Source of the DNA: Ahaetulla prasina
Taxonomy: Eukaryota; Chordata; Lepidosauria; Squamata; Colubridae
Direction: 5' to 3'
Length of the DNA: 64,000 nucleotides
Assembly (NCBI RefSeq): GCF_028640845.1
Contig: NC_080540.1
Span: 226,780,794 to 226,844,793, forward strand
Shown here piece after piece: positions 11,671-22,490 of the stretch. Numbering within the stretch: position 1 is the first letter of the stretch; the number at the start of each line of letters is the position of its first letter. The notes beneath the pieces were generated by a model. It was not told the origin of the DNA and searched no databases. It worked only from the letters and a program-made list of their open reading frames with translations. The translations under genes were made by a program, and so were the position numbers.

Positions 11671-11747
11671 TAAGACAAATTCCTTGTGTGTCCAATCACA
11701 CTTGGCCAATAAAAAATTCTATTCTATTCTATTCTATTCTATTCTAA
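11671..11747 (+). mobile_element. Short LINE 3' tail with TTCTA repeat
   Basis: Contains only the last ~40 bp of the 'Snake1'-type LINE (CTTGTGTGTCCAATCACACT) plus seven or so TTCTA units. This extreme 5' truncation is typical of target-primed reverse transcription. Confidence 0.7.
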
Positions 11748-14309
11748 AACTTCATGTTAAGAGCACCAAACTTTGGATATGATAAAGTCAATGCATAGAA
11801 TTATAATCCATAAAAGTTACCAATTCTGTTAAACTTTTTTTCAGATATGAAGTTATTTTTGACATGTATGCATGCTCCCATTGTTTACTGAATACTTCTT
11901 CTAAAGAGGAAACGATGGATTATTTACAGTAATAGATATAAAATATATAGTATCATTATCATATACCGAACTAACCTGGTATACCTTATATAGATATAAG
12001 GTTTAGTAATACTTAACAGAAAAATAGCTAACAGGAAAGAGAATTCAACCTTTAAAATGTGTTTTATTCCAAAATAAATGATCTCTCAGAAACATTAGGC
12101 TTTATAGCATTGTCACCAAATATAAAAGAATAATCCTTCTGATTATTACATTTCTGATAGATCTTAAAAATGAGATTTCTATTTTAGCAATTAGCACTGG
12201 GGTAATACACCAACAGTAAAACATCTTGTATCATTCTTTTCTAAGTGTTTTTGTAAATCCATTTGAACTATTATTTATTTAAAGATTCTTACCATTTCAA
12301 AAAAACCAAAAAAAATCTCAAACATATTTCAAATTCTCTTAAAGTATAAATAAATACCTCTTCACTAATATTTTTGTACATTCATCGTCATGAATTAATA
12401 TGTATTTAAACAAGGAGTGAATAGACACATAACAATAATGCTGCAAAGCAATGCAATGCAATTGCAGGTGCTTCTTCTGTGCTTACCCTATATTTTTACC
12501 CTATATTTTTAATATGCTACTTATTGAGTAATTTCACATGGGTTGTACATTTCTATCTGTATCAAGTAAAATATATTTATGCAAACTTCTCGAAGCTTTG
12601 CTCCTTTAGCAGAAATAAGGAAATATAATTCAGTATGTGATCCATATTAGACCCCTCTCAGTATTCCTTGGTTTAGTCCATAGTTTCTAGAAATACTACA
12701 AATACCTAGTACACAAAATCTGCAATGATGTTAGTTGTTTCCTCCTAATTATGTTTTGCAGTCAATGAATTTATGAACACTTTTCAAGAAACATATGTTG
12801 AGAATGCAGTAAGTAATTTATCTGTATAAAGGTATATTAACTTTATTTCTCATGCAACCCTAAAGAAAACGCTCTGAATGTGTTCTAATAAACACTAGAA
12901 TCCCAAAAAATTTCCCCCAAAGATCTAAAAAGTCAGAAAATTAAAACTGATCTTATAATACTCACAACTGACACACTGATGGACCAATTCATTTCGAAAT
13001 TATTAATAATAGAACTTTACACTTTGATGTATGATTACAATTTAATTATTATATAATTTTGTATTTAGACTGTCCTATTTTTCAATTTGCAGCCCAAATC
13101 TTAGAGAAATTGTACAAAGATGGTAAGTGAACAGTGAATAAAATGCTTTTCAGTATATATGTCTGTCTAGAGGAGAAATAATCATCTAAACTAAGAGAAC
13201 ATAAACCACACAGTATGGATATTCCATGTTTAATTAAATCTCTTAGTTTCAATCAAGGCAAAGCAGGATATAATGTTACATTGCTACTCCCTTATAACAA
13301 AGACTTCAGATTCAGCCCACAGTTAACAACTCTCACGTGTCCAAATTATAATATACCAGCTGTGACTTTTATCCAAACAAGAGGAGCCAAGAGGATCATC
13401 TATTCTCAGTACAAAATATTTGCAGCAGTCGAATCTGTCAAAGTATTACACATAATGTTCATTTTCCAAATATTCAGATATGAATTGTTAACTTAAATCT
13501 ACAGATTTGATAACAAAACAAGTTACTAGAAGATATACAGTACTTATTTAACATACCGTAGTATGGCATCTACCGGTGAATTGAAATAAATAATGTGACT
13601 GTGAAAACTCTGAATATCCGGTTTCACTAAAATGTACTGTCTCTGAAAAAATCAAAATATTGGGAAACAAAAGACAATTAACTGTAGCCTAACATAATAT
13701 TCAACACACAAAAGGAAGCATTGATTGAACCAATCTTGTCTATCAAAAATTAAGTACACTTTGATTAACACACTTCAAAAACCTAACACTTGTGTTTTTC
13801 AGCAAGACTAATGGAAGCAGAAGCCGCTTATAAAATGTGACAATACTATTAATTCCAAATGACCTAAACTGTACAAAAATGGGGTGGGGATGAGAGGAGA
13901 AGGATAAAATATATCCAGAGCACATGGCACTGATAATAAGCTTTAAACTTTTACCTGACTGTACAAACACAGATTGTTTCCAAATTACTCCTCAACTGAA
14001 CTCATTCTACTACAGAGCACACTGACAGCAGAACTATCATAGCTTACATTCAAGATACTCTGAAAGCCTAATATTTTAAAATCTATTGTACTACCAACAC
14101 ATGTGCTGATGCAATGTAGTGCTATTCTTGAACAATTTTAAATATTAGCTGTGGGATATAAACATTCTGTGTATTTAATACATAATATTCAAAGTTTATA
14201 TTTTATATATACACACACATACACACACACACAAATGCATTTTATACAATAGAGAGAGAGATTTAATATATAAATGTGTTAAATATTAAAGATTAAATCA
14301 TCTATATAG
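11748..14309. other. Unannotated intronic DNA
   Basis: AT-rich, no recognisable genes or repeats except a small CA-rich microsatellite at about 14210-14233. Confidence 0.55.
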
Positions 14310-14434
14310 TTGCCTTTGAGTTATTGCTGACTCATGGCAACTTTCTGGACTAGATTTCAATTTTCTTGGCAAGATTTTGGAAGTGATTTGACATTGCCTC
14401 CTTCCTAGGGCTGAGAGAAGTGATTGGTCCAAGG
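14310..14434 (+). mobile_element. SINE, 5' half (split by a hAT element)
   Basis: GAGTTATTGCTGACTCATGG opens a SINE body common in squamates. The sequence stops at TGATTGGTCCAAGG and resumes at 16662 with CCCAAGGTCATCCAGC. The 2.2-kb hAT element between the halves is therefore a later insertion. Confidence 0.65.
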
Positions 14435-14526
14435 CAGGGGTGTCAAACTTGATTATATTGAGGGGTTGTGTTTGACCTTGGGGGGGGCAGAGTGGGCATG
14501 GCCAGGGTGGGTGTGGCTAGCTCAAT

Positions 14527-15050
14527 AAATGCTAACATCTAAAAATTCAAATATATTTCATGAAGAGAAAAACAGAATATATAATATAGTAACAGATTGA
14601 TTTTGAGCACTGAACGCTGCAGGATATATCGTTTTAACCAAAGTACATTATAACGCATCTCCAGCAATCACAGGATTAAAAGCATAATCCCAGAAAATCA
14701 TCTGGAATTGAACTGACATCATGGGGTCCAAAGGAATGATAGAAGAACTTCAACCTATTCATTATCTGAAATGCCAGAAAAGTTTTCAATTCCCCTAACC
14801 TCGGAATTTCCAGAAAACCAAAAAGCAAATACAATGCAAGTAAAAGTCAATCAGAAAGTTACTCCTGATTAATAGAAAGTTACTTAGTGGGGCTTGTGTA
14901 AATGGCTGGCTAGAAATGCATTCAGGTTATTCACTTGTTCCATATGCGTTTGTTGATTTCATGACTCTGATAATCTGTACGTGCTCTTGTTGATGCATAC
15001 TGGCATCTCTTCACAGCAGAGTGTTTTGCATCAGGAGCAAAGCAGTATCA
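14527..15050 (+). repeat. 524-bp dispersed segment, inverted copy at 49.2 kb
   Basis: Matches 49205-49730 in reverse orientation over almost its whole length with moderate divergence, for example TTTCTATTAATCAGGAGTAA on the other strand. It is part of the hAT element here; the 49-kb copy lacks the hAT ends. Family not recognised. Confidence 0.7.
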
Positions 15051-15767
15051 TCCTAGTGTTGGAATAAATTTCCTGTGTTCATTTCCCAGCTGGGGAGCAG
15101 TCACGGATGCTGAGAAGAAATAGACATGGAAGCCAGCTGCCAGAAAAGGGATCCTTTAATTCAGGAAGGTAAGAAAACTAGTGACACAGCTCCAGAGTTC
15201 CTGGCTTGCAAACAGATTGGAGGTGTGACTCTGAGCCGTTTACATTTAATTCACCTTTGAAGCTCCTGCAGCTTGTTGGGCTTATTTGTGTGCCTCTAGT
15301 TCAGGGGTCAGCTACCTGTGGCTCCAGGGCCACATGTGGCTCTTTGGACCCTCTGCCACGGCTTCCTGTCACAGCAGTGACATGGTCAGTCCCTTAGTGT
15401 GGGAGCAAAGCGCCCCTGCACTTGCCTTTGCACGGCAACAGCATTCCGCCTGGTACATTTGCCGTTGCCACCATCAAAGGCTGCTGGGAGAGAACGGCAG
15501 AGGCGGATCTTGCAGGGTGGGGGCCATCCCCCAATCCTGGCCTTCCTCCTCCCTTGTGGGCAGGACCAAGAGAAAGAAGGGGGCGGCGTGGGGAAGTGCT
15601 CCCCTACCCGCACCGCTTTCTGTTTCTTTTGCCTTTCTCAATCTCAGCTCTTTCAGAAAGAGCTATATTTCTGTTTGCTTTCGTTTTCCCGGGGGAAGGG
15701 GAAACCAACTCTCTCTCCCTCTTTCTCTCTGTCTCCCTCTCTCTCTCTCCATCTCTCTCCCTGTCTC

Positions 15768-15769
<2 letters not shown>

Positions 15770-15822
<53 letters not shown>
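15770..15822. repeat. (TG)n microsatellite
   Basis: About 26 TG units, flanked on the left by a CTCTC-rich pyrimidine tract. Not coding, despite open frames through it. Confidence 0.9.
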
Positions 15823-15824
<2 letters not shown>

Positions 15825-15863
15825 CTCTCTCTCGCTCCTTGCCTCTGTCTCTTCTCTCTCTCA

Positions 15864-16170
15864 GAGAGCCTTGCGTGCTGTCTTTGGGGTTTTTCACCAG
15901 CTGTTTTTTTTTCTTCCTTTTGGAAAGCCAGGCTGGTGGAGCAATGAGCGCAATCTGTGGTGGTGGCTTCCCTCCTCCTCCCCCTCCTCTCATGCACACC
16001 TTTCTGGCCCCGCCACATCCAGTCAGAGGGATGCGAGAGGAGGGGGGAGGACGGAAGCCTCCTCCGCAGGTTGCACTCATTGCTCCGCCAGCCTGGCTTT
16101 CCAAAAAGAAGAAAAAAAACCGGCTGGTGAAAAGCCCCAAAGAGAGCATCCAGGGCTGCAGGGCTTTCCG
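15864..16170. repeat. Large imperfect inverted repeat (~135-bp arms)
   Basis: The left arm (15864-15995) and right arm (16031-16170) are inverted copies. For example GGAAAGCCAGGCTGG at 15922 is mirrored by CCAGCCTGGCTTTCC at about 16089. The best 80 bp differ at only about seven sites, nearly all C/T. The loop is about 35 nt. A pyrimidine tract on the left and a purine tract on the right (16180-16480) extend the symmetry outward. Confidence 0.8.
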
Positions 16171-16179
16171 AGTGTGAGA

Positions 16180-16262
16180 CGAGACAGAGACAGGGAGCAA
16201 GAGAGAGCGAGACACACACACAAAGAGACATAGAGAGAGAGACACACACAGAGAGATGGTGG

Positions 16263-16293
<31 letters not shown>

Positions 16294-16485
16294 GAGAGAA
16301 GGATGAGAGGGAGATAGTGTGATAGGGAGATAGAAAAAGAAAGACAGATGAGAGAAAGAGAAAGAGAAAAGGAAGGGAAAGGGAGATAGAGAAAAAGAAA
16401 GATGAGAGAGAGAAAGATGCAGAAAGAGAGGAAAAAAGAGATGGGAGGGAGGGAGAGAGGGAGAGAGAGAGGGAGTAACTTATTT
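16180..16485. repeat. (GA)n-rich purine tract
   Basis: About 300 bp, nearly all purine on the plus strand, including a GA run at 16262-16290. It forms the counterpart of the CT-rich tract at 15700-15870. Confidence 0.85.
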
Positions 16486-16661
16486 CCCATAGAAAATATG
16501 GAGCCACAAAACCTGGGTAGGTGTGACTGGGTGGGAGTGAGTGACATCGAGTTTGCCATGCCCACCCAGGTTTTATGGCTCCCAGTGTTTTGTTTTCTGT
16601 GGTAAACAGGCCCACAGAAAGCAAAACATCTGGTCCCCGGGCATTGAGTTTAACACCCCTG

Positions 16662-16765
16662 GCCCAAGGTCATCCAGCTAACTCTCTGCCTAAGGCATAA
16701 ATAGAACTCATGGTGTCCCAATTTCTAGTCTGATGCCTTAATCACTACACCAAACTGTCTCTCAG
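16662..16765 (+). mobile_element. SINE, 3' half
   Basis: Continuation of the SINE begun at 14310: CCAAGGTCATCCAGCTAACT, then TGCCTTAATCACTACACCAA. A related SINE sits at about 63000-63240. Confidence 0.65.
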
Positions 16766-16991
16766 TATTAATATTAATTATTTAAGATTATTGTAGAGGC
16801 AACCACCATACTATACAACAAACTGTTCTAAATGGGACTTAGTTCCTTGGGTTCCTGGAAAGCCACTTGACAAAAAACATTTCAGTTGCACTCATAATTA
16901 CAAGTTTACAGATAGTGCAACACTTCTCCAATTTTGTGCATGAACAATCTTTTTTTTTTTAGTAAAAGAATTTCTAATACTACTCATCAAT

Positions 16992-17204
16992 CAGTGGTGG
17001 GTTGCTACTGGTTCGGTCCGGATCTTGCGAAATGGTAGTAATGGCAGTGGGATGCTCCGCCCACCCACCCAGATGTCATCACGGACGCTCTGCGCATGCA
17101 CAGAAACTTGTGTGCATGTGCAAAAGTGCCATGTATGCACAAAGCAAATATGCACATGCGCGCACTCCTGTTGTGACTGGTAGCGAAGGTAAGTGGACCA
17201 CCCG
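16992..17204. mobile_element. hAT-type MITE (CAGTGGTGGG end)
   Basis: Begins CAGTGGTGGGTTGCTACTGG and ends GGTAAGTGGACCACCCG. Flanks TCATCAAT (16984-16991) and TCATCGAT (17205-17212) form a 7/8 target duplication. It contains GCGCATGC-type sequence (TGCGCATGCA at 17091) and ACTGGTTC/GTAGCGAAGG segments shared with the copy at 31069. Confidence 0.75.
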
Positions 17205-17212
17205 TCATCGAT

Positions 17213-20200
17213 ATATATTATATTATCACATGTGCTGAAAAGCCCAATTGGGCTTATTATCCGGATATGTCTTATTTTCAGGGAAACACGGTATTTGGCT
17301 ATATCCAGAATCTTAACAGTTGTAAAGATAATTTAGATACAAGCATAAGTAATTTGATATCATTTTGAAAGTATATGAATATAACTTCATGTAAGTAAAA
17401 TTATCTTTTAACTATGCACGTTTATGCATGTTTGAAAAATTAGTGACAAACGATTTGGAAAAGAAGATAATCCAATCTTATCTCATGTTATCTGTCTATG
17501 ATTATCTGATTGAATATAATTTTTTAGATAAATAGGTTGGCAAACTTAATTTTCCAGGGGAGCTCATCTTTTCTTTGAGTTTGCCTCAAATAGGCTAGTA
17601 GAAAACAATATTTGGTATATTAAGATATTAATTTAGAATCCTGATCTCATGCTAATGCCTTGATATAGATAATGATATATGGATACCATTATGTTCTAAT
17701 CTGTAAAATATTTATGTTTTTAGTAACTCAAAAGACATTCATTGCCTCAGAGAGTGACTTAAAGATAAACTACTGTGCATCTAAACCCCAAGAGACATAC
17801 CTGTATGTCCCAGGAAATCTGACATAGGTTTAAATGCACCCGTAACTCCTAAGCTAATGTCATAGCTAAATGGGAGACACATCAAAAGAATTGTTAACAT
17901 AAAGCAATAGTTCACATTCTGAATAAGAACAAAAGATCCCTACAGCTCCCTATGCAGCATAGTGTCCCAAACTTCCCTGTAAATATTGTTTATTTACATT
18001 TGAATCTTTATGAAATCTTTTGTGCAGAAAACAGTCTTCCACTTAACAACTTTTTTAAATACTTGTTAGCTTGGTTCACTATTTACCAAAATTTGGGTTA
18101 ACAGGTAAGCCAAAGAACCTAAAATTATCATTAATACCTACACACTATTTTGAGCACAAACATGGGTCACGCTAGTTAATTTATTTAATTAAATATTTCT
18201 AATTAGTAATTTCTTTCCTTTCTAAATCTATCTCCTTATGCTGCCTTTCCCCCCCCTAACAGTGTAATGAGAAATGCTCTTTGAAATACCCTTTAAAATC
18301 AGTATAGAATAGCAGCCTCATACACAAATTCTTATGAATTCCACATGAAGACCAGTTCATTCGCCAAAGTCTTTTCATAGATAACACAGAAGTTTCAAGT
18401 GGCTCAAAAAGGAAGTACTACGTGTCTTTAAATGTAAATTTATTTTACTGAAAAAGAGAAAAATGTTATTATTTTATCTTTTGCCATTTAAGTCACAGGG
18501 ATAGCCCAGGGATGGTTGAGGTTGCTTTTGACCTTGAAGTTGTCTACAGTTGTTATAAAGGCCTGTATAAAAAGCTATGAATAACCAAATCACTGGATTT
18601 ACAGACTCTGGGAGTCCTGCTGACATGCCCAAGCACTGGAACTCCAGGCAAAGACATCTCCCCACTTGAAAAAGTTGCTATTCTGCCGTGAATTCACAGA
18701 ATCTACCACAACCTTTATAAGTAGACACCCACCTATCCATACAGGGTCTGAAAGAATCATGGTCAGCTATAGGGAGTGGATCCATGTAACTGTTATTGAA
18801 TGCAAAGAGAAGATGTGGTAAAAGCAGGAAGAAATCAGGAGGTTAGAGTGCCCTTATTTTTGACTAGCATCATTGGCCCTGGCACAGAAACATTTTTTTT
18901 CAGCCTAAGGGAAGATCCACACTGCTTGGTCAAAAGCTGCAAGATTTGCAATTGTTTTCTTTCTGTGTGACTGAAGCACTTTTTATTGTTCTGGATTGCA
19001 ACAAGCCAACATTCACCTTTTCTTTCCTGTCTCTTCTAGAATTATATGGTTTGCTTACACCTCATTTGCCACACATATTAAAAGGGGCAGGGAACAATGC
19101 TCCCTTTTAAGATAGCCTTAACCAACAGGGAGATTAATTACTAATATTTTAATAACCCCACTGGAAATTTCTTGGAGAATTGCATATAGATCACAGGCCA
19201 CAATGGTATAGAAAGCTACTAGGGATGGTGTAGTTAATTTTGCAGTGTTGAATCTTTTAGGAATCTTCCAACATTATGATTTTTTGAAATATCAACTAAT
19301 CCAAATTGTAGCAGCTAGACTTTGATTTGGTACTTATAAATAATTCTAATATTCTTCTGCAGCTTCAGATTTCAGCTTCTTGGTTCAATTCAAAATGCTG
19401 TTTTAAATCTTTAGAGATGTAAAGAGAATAGAATCCCCCATCTAAGAAGACTAATCTAATCTAGCCCAGTCAATATGATCACGAAACAGTATTTCTAATC
19501 TTCAAACTTCTCAAGCAAATCAGGATGATAATATCAGCTGCCACTGAGAGGTCTGTTAGCACCAAAAGAAGCATAATCCCACTGTCCAAATCCCAAAAGT
19601 GGTCATTCAGCACAGCAATCAATGCTGTCTCAATCCTTTTGCTCAGGTTTGAATTCTGACAGGATTACCTGCTTCCTCTATTATTTTCTGGACTCTAAAA
19701 ATCAGGGATCCAAGAACAGGGTTTGGGAGGAGGATTATTGTTCAGGTGCCACTTCCTCCCTTAATTACTTACTGAAACTGGCTGTATATAGCCTACTCTG
19801 ATACCATAAGAAGTCAGACAGATAATGTATCCATCCACAGGTAAGCCTGTATCAACTTCCTTAGATGTCACAAGCATAAATGGGAAAAGATGCAGTGCAG
19901 GTAAAATAAGCAAAATTGACTCTGATTTATCCATATTTCATTCTTCTCCTGCAAAGCAGAGATGGGCAAAGTTCTCAGTACAAAAGGAGGTAAGATTTAC
20001 TTCCTAAACCGATTCAGGAGGAAGGATGAATCCAGTCTTACACACATTTCTGCTTTAGAGATCCCAATAATTTTTAGAGCTGCCTACCTTTTAGATCTAC
20101 CCAAGAATTCAGAGCAATATTAAAAGAACCTTAGTGGCATTTCATCGTATTGAATTAATGAGTAGAAGATGCAGAGCCTTTTCAGTGCTCTAGTTAAGAT

Positions 20201-20845
20201 ATCTCTCAATTAAAATCTTTCTCTCAAATAAAAATCTGTCAATCGTTGTTGGAGGTTTTTTAATTGAATCAAAACATACTTATTTCAATAACCTTTATAA
20301 AACATAACTCTTACTTTCTTTTATGTAGAATATTTGTTTCATTCTTGCTGGTTGACCTTTGTGTTACATGTTTCCTATTGCTTTTTAAAGAATTCCTTTA
20401 AAAGAATAGCTGACTATGGTGTATGTACTTACCCTATGTACTTTCAGTAGATAAGCCTGATATTTATTTTATATTCAAAGTTTTAATAACATATAGTTAT
20501 TAGTTAGTATTGTATATACAGTAGCACTGAAATTAAGGAAACAACTTCACTATGTCCGATTTCACAGGTTGTTAGATCAAATAAAAAAGTAGGTTTTCTG
20601 CAACATTTAACAAAATAGTACATCATTTTCACCTTTCAAGACAAAAATCCCATTTTAGAGATTAGAGTTAGCATGTCACAAGGCCCATCATTAAGCAAAA
20701 TGAAGTTATCTGTTCAAGCTGCAGATAATATGAGCACAGCAATTGCAGACTCTTAAACTCTTCTTCCAGTCCTCTACCAACTCTTCCCATCATATCTTTT
20801 GTACAGTAGACCTGAATGTACAGCTTATCTTGTATTCTCTAGATC
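17213..20845. other. Intronic DNA, little to annotate
   Basis: Just right of the MITE, CTTATTTTCAGGGAAACACG near 17270 resembles the end of another unclassified DNA repeat. Beyond it I see no exon and no clear repeat. The 18.4-19.7 kb part has higher complexity and could be old repeat, but I cannot name it. Confidence 0.5.
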
Positions 20846-21960
20846 AAGGGGGTCAAACTCAATTTCATTGAGAGCCACATCAGGATTGGGTTTGACCTTG
20901 GAGGGTTGGGTGGGGGTGTGGTGTGGGCGCAGGGGTGAAATCTAAAAAATTTTCCATACCGGTTCTGTGGGCGTGGCTTAATTGGTGGGCTTGGCTTAGT
21001 GGTCAGATGACTGGGTGGGCGTGGCCAATAGCAATAAATAATAAAAATAATAAACAAAGTATAAAAAACAATAAGAGGTATCAAAAACCAACTTTCACAC
21101 TTTACACACACACAACACAACTTACACACAATGTAAAAGCAGCTGCACTTCACACAGCCACAAAAAGCTCGAAAACCAACTTTCACACTTTACACACACA
21201 CACACACACACACACAATGCCACATACAGCTTTCTGAGATTTTGTGTGTTTGTGTAATTAGAGTGAAATACTACAGAAACACACCAAATCTCAAAAGCTG
21301 CACAAATATTTTATTTTATTATTTTATTTTATTTTATTTTATTGTGGACTTCAAATCCCAGAGTTTCTCAGCCAGCAAAGCAGGGAGTCAAAGCAAGCTT
21401 CTTTTTTTTTTCTTCAGTAGCTGAAGAAAGCACGGTGTTGCCAGCCCAAAAGAGCAGTAATTATAGGTAAGTGAGGAGGGGGAATTGGCTGGGCATGGGT
21501 GGGGCTCTTGTAAGTGGGGGCTGTTAAACAGTGAGTTTAAAAGCCTGTGAGGATCAGGAAACTCCTCTGGGATTGCCAGAGGAGGCTTTTAAAACCTCGT
21601 TTTTTTTCTTGTTTTTTTTTCCCCTTCGGCTGAAGAGGGTTTTTTTAAAAAAAACTTTTAAAGGGTTTTGATGATCTCTGCTCAGCCCCATGATCATCAG
21701 AGGGTTGTTTTTTTTTACTTTTAAATGCATGTTTTGGCTGAAGAAAAACTTTTAAAAGTAAAAAAAAAAACCTCTGCTGATGGTGCAGCTCAGCAGAGGC
21801 AGGGGGCGGGGCCAGGGATTTTTGCTACCGGTCCTCTGAACCAGCAGCTGCCATCGCTACCTAATCGGGCGAGCCGGTACGAACCGGGAGCATTTCACCC
21901 CTGTGTGTGCATAACAATGGTGGGTGTGGCCATGGTGGGCATGACACAGAAACGCACCTC
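20846..21960. mobile_element. hAT-type element hosting a second hAT-type element
   Basis: The left end GGGGTCAAACTCAATTTCATTG matches the 14435 element (CAGGGGTGTCAAACT) with a decayed tip. It is interrupted by the element at 20930-21903 and resumes with TGTGTGCATAACAATGGTGG. The right end is not clear; 21960 is an estimate. Confidence 0.5.
20930..21903. mobile_element. hAT-type element (CAGGGGTGAAAT ends)
   Basis: Ends CAGGGGTGAAATCTAAAA and GGGAGCATTTCACCCCTG are inverted copies. Flanks TGTGGGCG / TGTGTGCA match 6/8. The interior has CA repeats (about 21193-21220), TTTTA repeats (21305-21345) and, at 21600-21800, hairpin-forming poly-T/poly-A stretches around GATGATC and CTCAGCAGAGG. No transposase. 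Confidence 0.7.
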
Positions 21961-22211
21961 CACAGACATGGTTTTATAAATTTATAAAAATAGGGAGGTG
22001 TACATTTCTGTTATTTTGCTTTTTTAATATTTATTTGATCTACTTGATCACTTTATGAGACAGAAACCAGATCAAGAAACTGACTGCATAGAAAAACTAG
22101 AACTATAAATTATTGTCATAGGCTAGTAGCAGAATACTGCAAGCTTTTCATCCCTTTTAAACTTCTGATCAAGAACGGCCTCCTGCAGTATTCTGGAGGC
22201 CCTGTTTTGGG

Positions 22212-22415
22212 CCTCTGTTGTGACCCAGGCCCAAGTAGATAGTAAGAAACTCAGTCCGTGGAAAAACAAACTTTATTCGAACAGCTGGGAATTACTTCAT
22301 TCCCAGCATCGTTCAACTCAAAGTAAAACAAATGCCTCCCAACACAAATTCCTCAGTTATCTCACAAACCTTAGTCTAATTAGGCAAACTGCCAAAGTCC
22401 CTTCCTGACAAAAGC
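22212..22415 (-). mobile_element. LTR fragment (minus orientation)
   Basis: TGTTGTGACCCAGGCCCAAG at the left is the inverse of an LTR end in ...TCACAACA. TTTATTCGAACAGCTGGGAA contains an inverse AATAAA polyadenylation signal. A second, longer copy at 31953-32277 is nearly identical over about 180 bp. No internal retroviral region is next to either. Confidence 0.55.
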
Positions 22416-22490
22416 ATGGCTAGCTGAGAAATTCTGGGAGTTGAACTCCACAAGTCTTAAAGTTGCCAAGTTTGGAGATCCCTGTTCTAG
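22416..22490. mobile_element. DNA-element end fragment
   Basis: TTCTGGGAGTTGAACTCCAC followed by AAGTTTGGAGATCCCTG is a phrase common at the ends of squamate interspersed repeats, adjoining the LTR fragment. Confidence 0.45.

Larger units (their letters stand above)
14435..16661 (+). mobile_element. hAT-type non-autonomous element, 2.2 kb
   Basis: Left end CAGGGGTGTCAAACTTGA; right end the inverse of CAGGGGTGTTAAACTCAATG. Flanks GTCCAAGG (14427-14434) and GCCCAAGG (16662-16669) form a 7/8 eight-bp target duplication inside a SINE, so the boundaries are secure. The element has no transposase. Inside are a segment (14527-15050) repeated in inverted orientation near 49.2 kb, a second CAGGGGTCAGC-type fragment beginning about 15302, and a large simple-repeat hairpin region (15640-16490). 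The long overlapping frames at 15286-16624 are products of these simple repeats. Confidence 0.75.

Noticed and set aside
15286..16624. Several overlapping frames of 140-323 codons on both strands
   Set aside because: They are produced by CT, TG and GA simple repeats without stops inside a transposon; compositions are Ser/Leu/Val/Cys or Arg/Glu runs with no domain.
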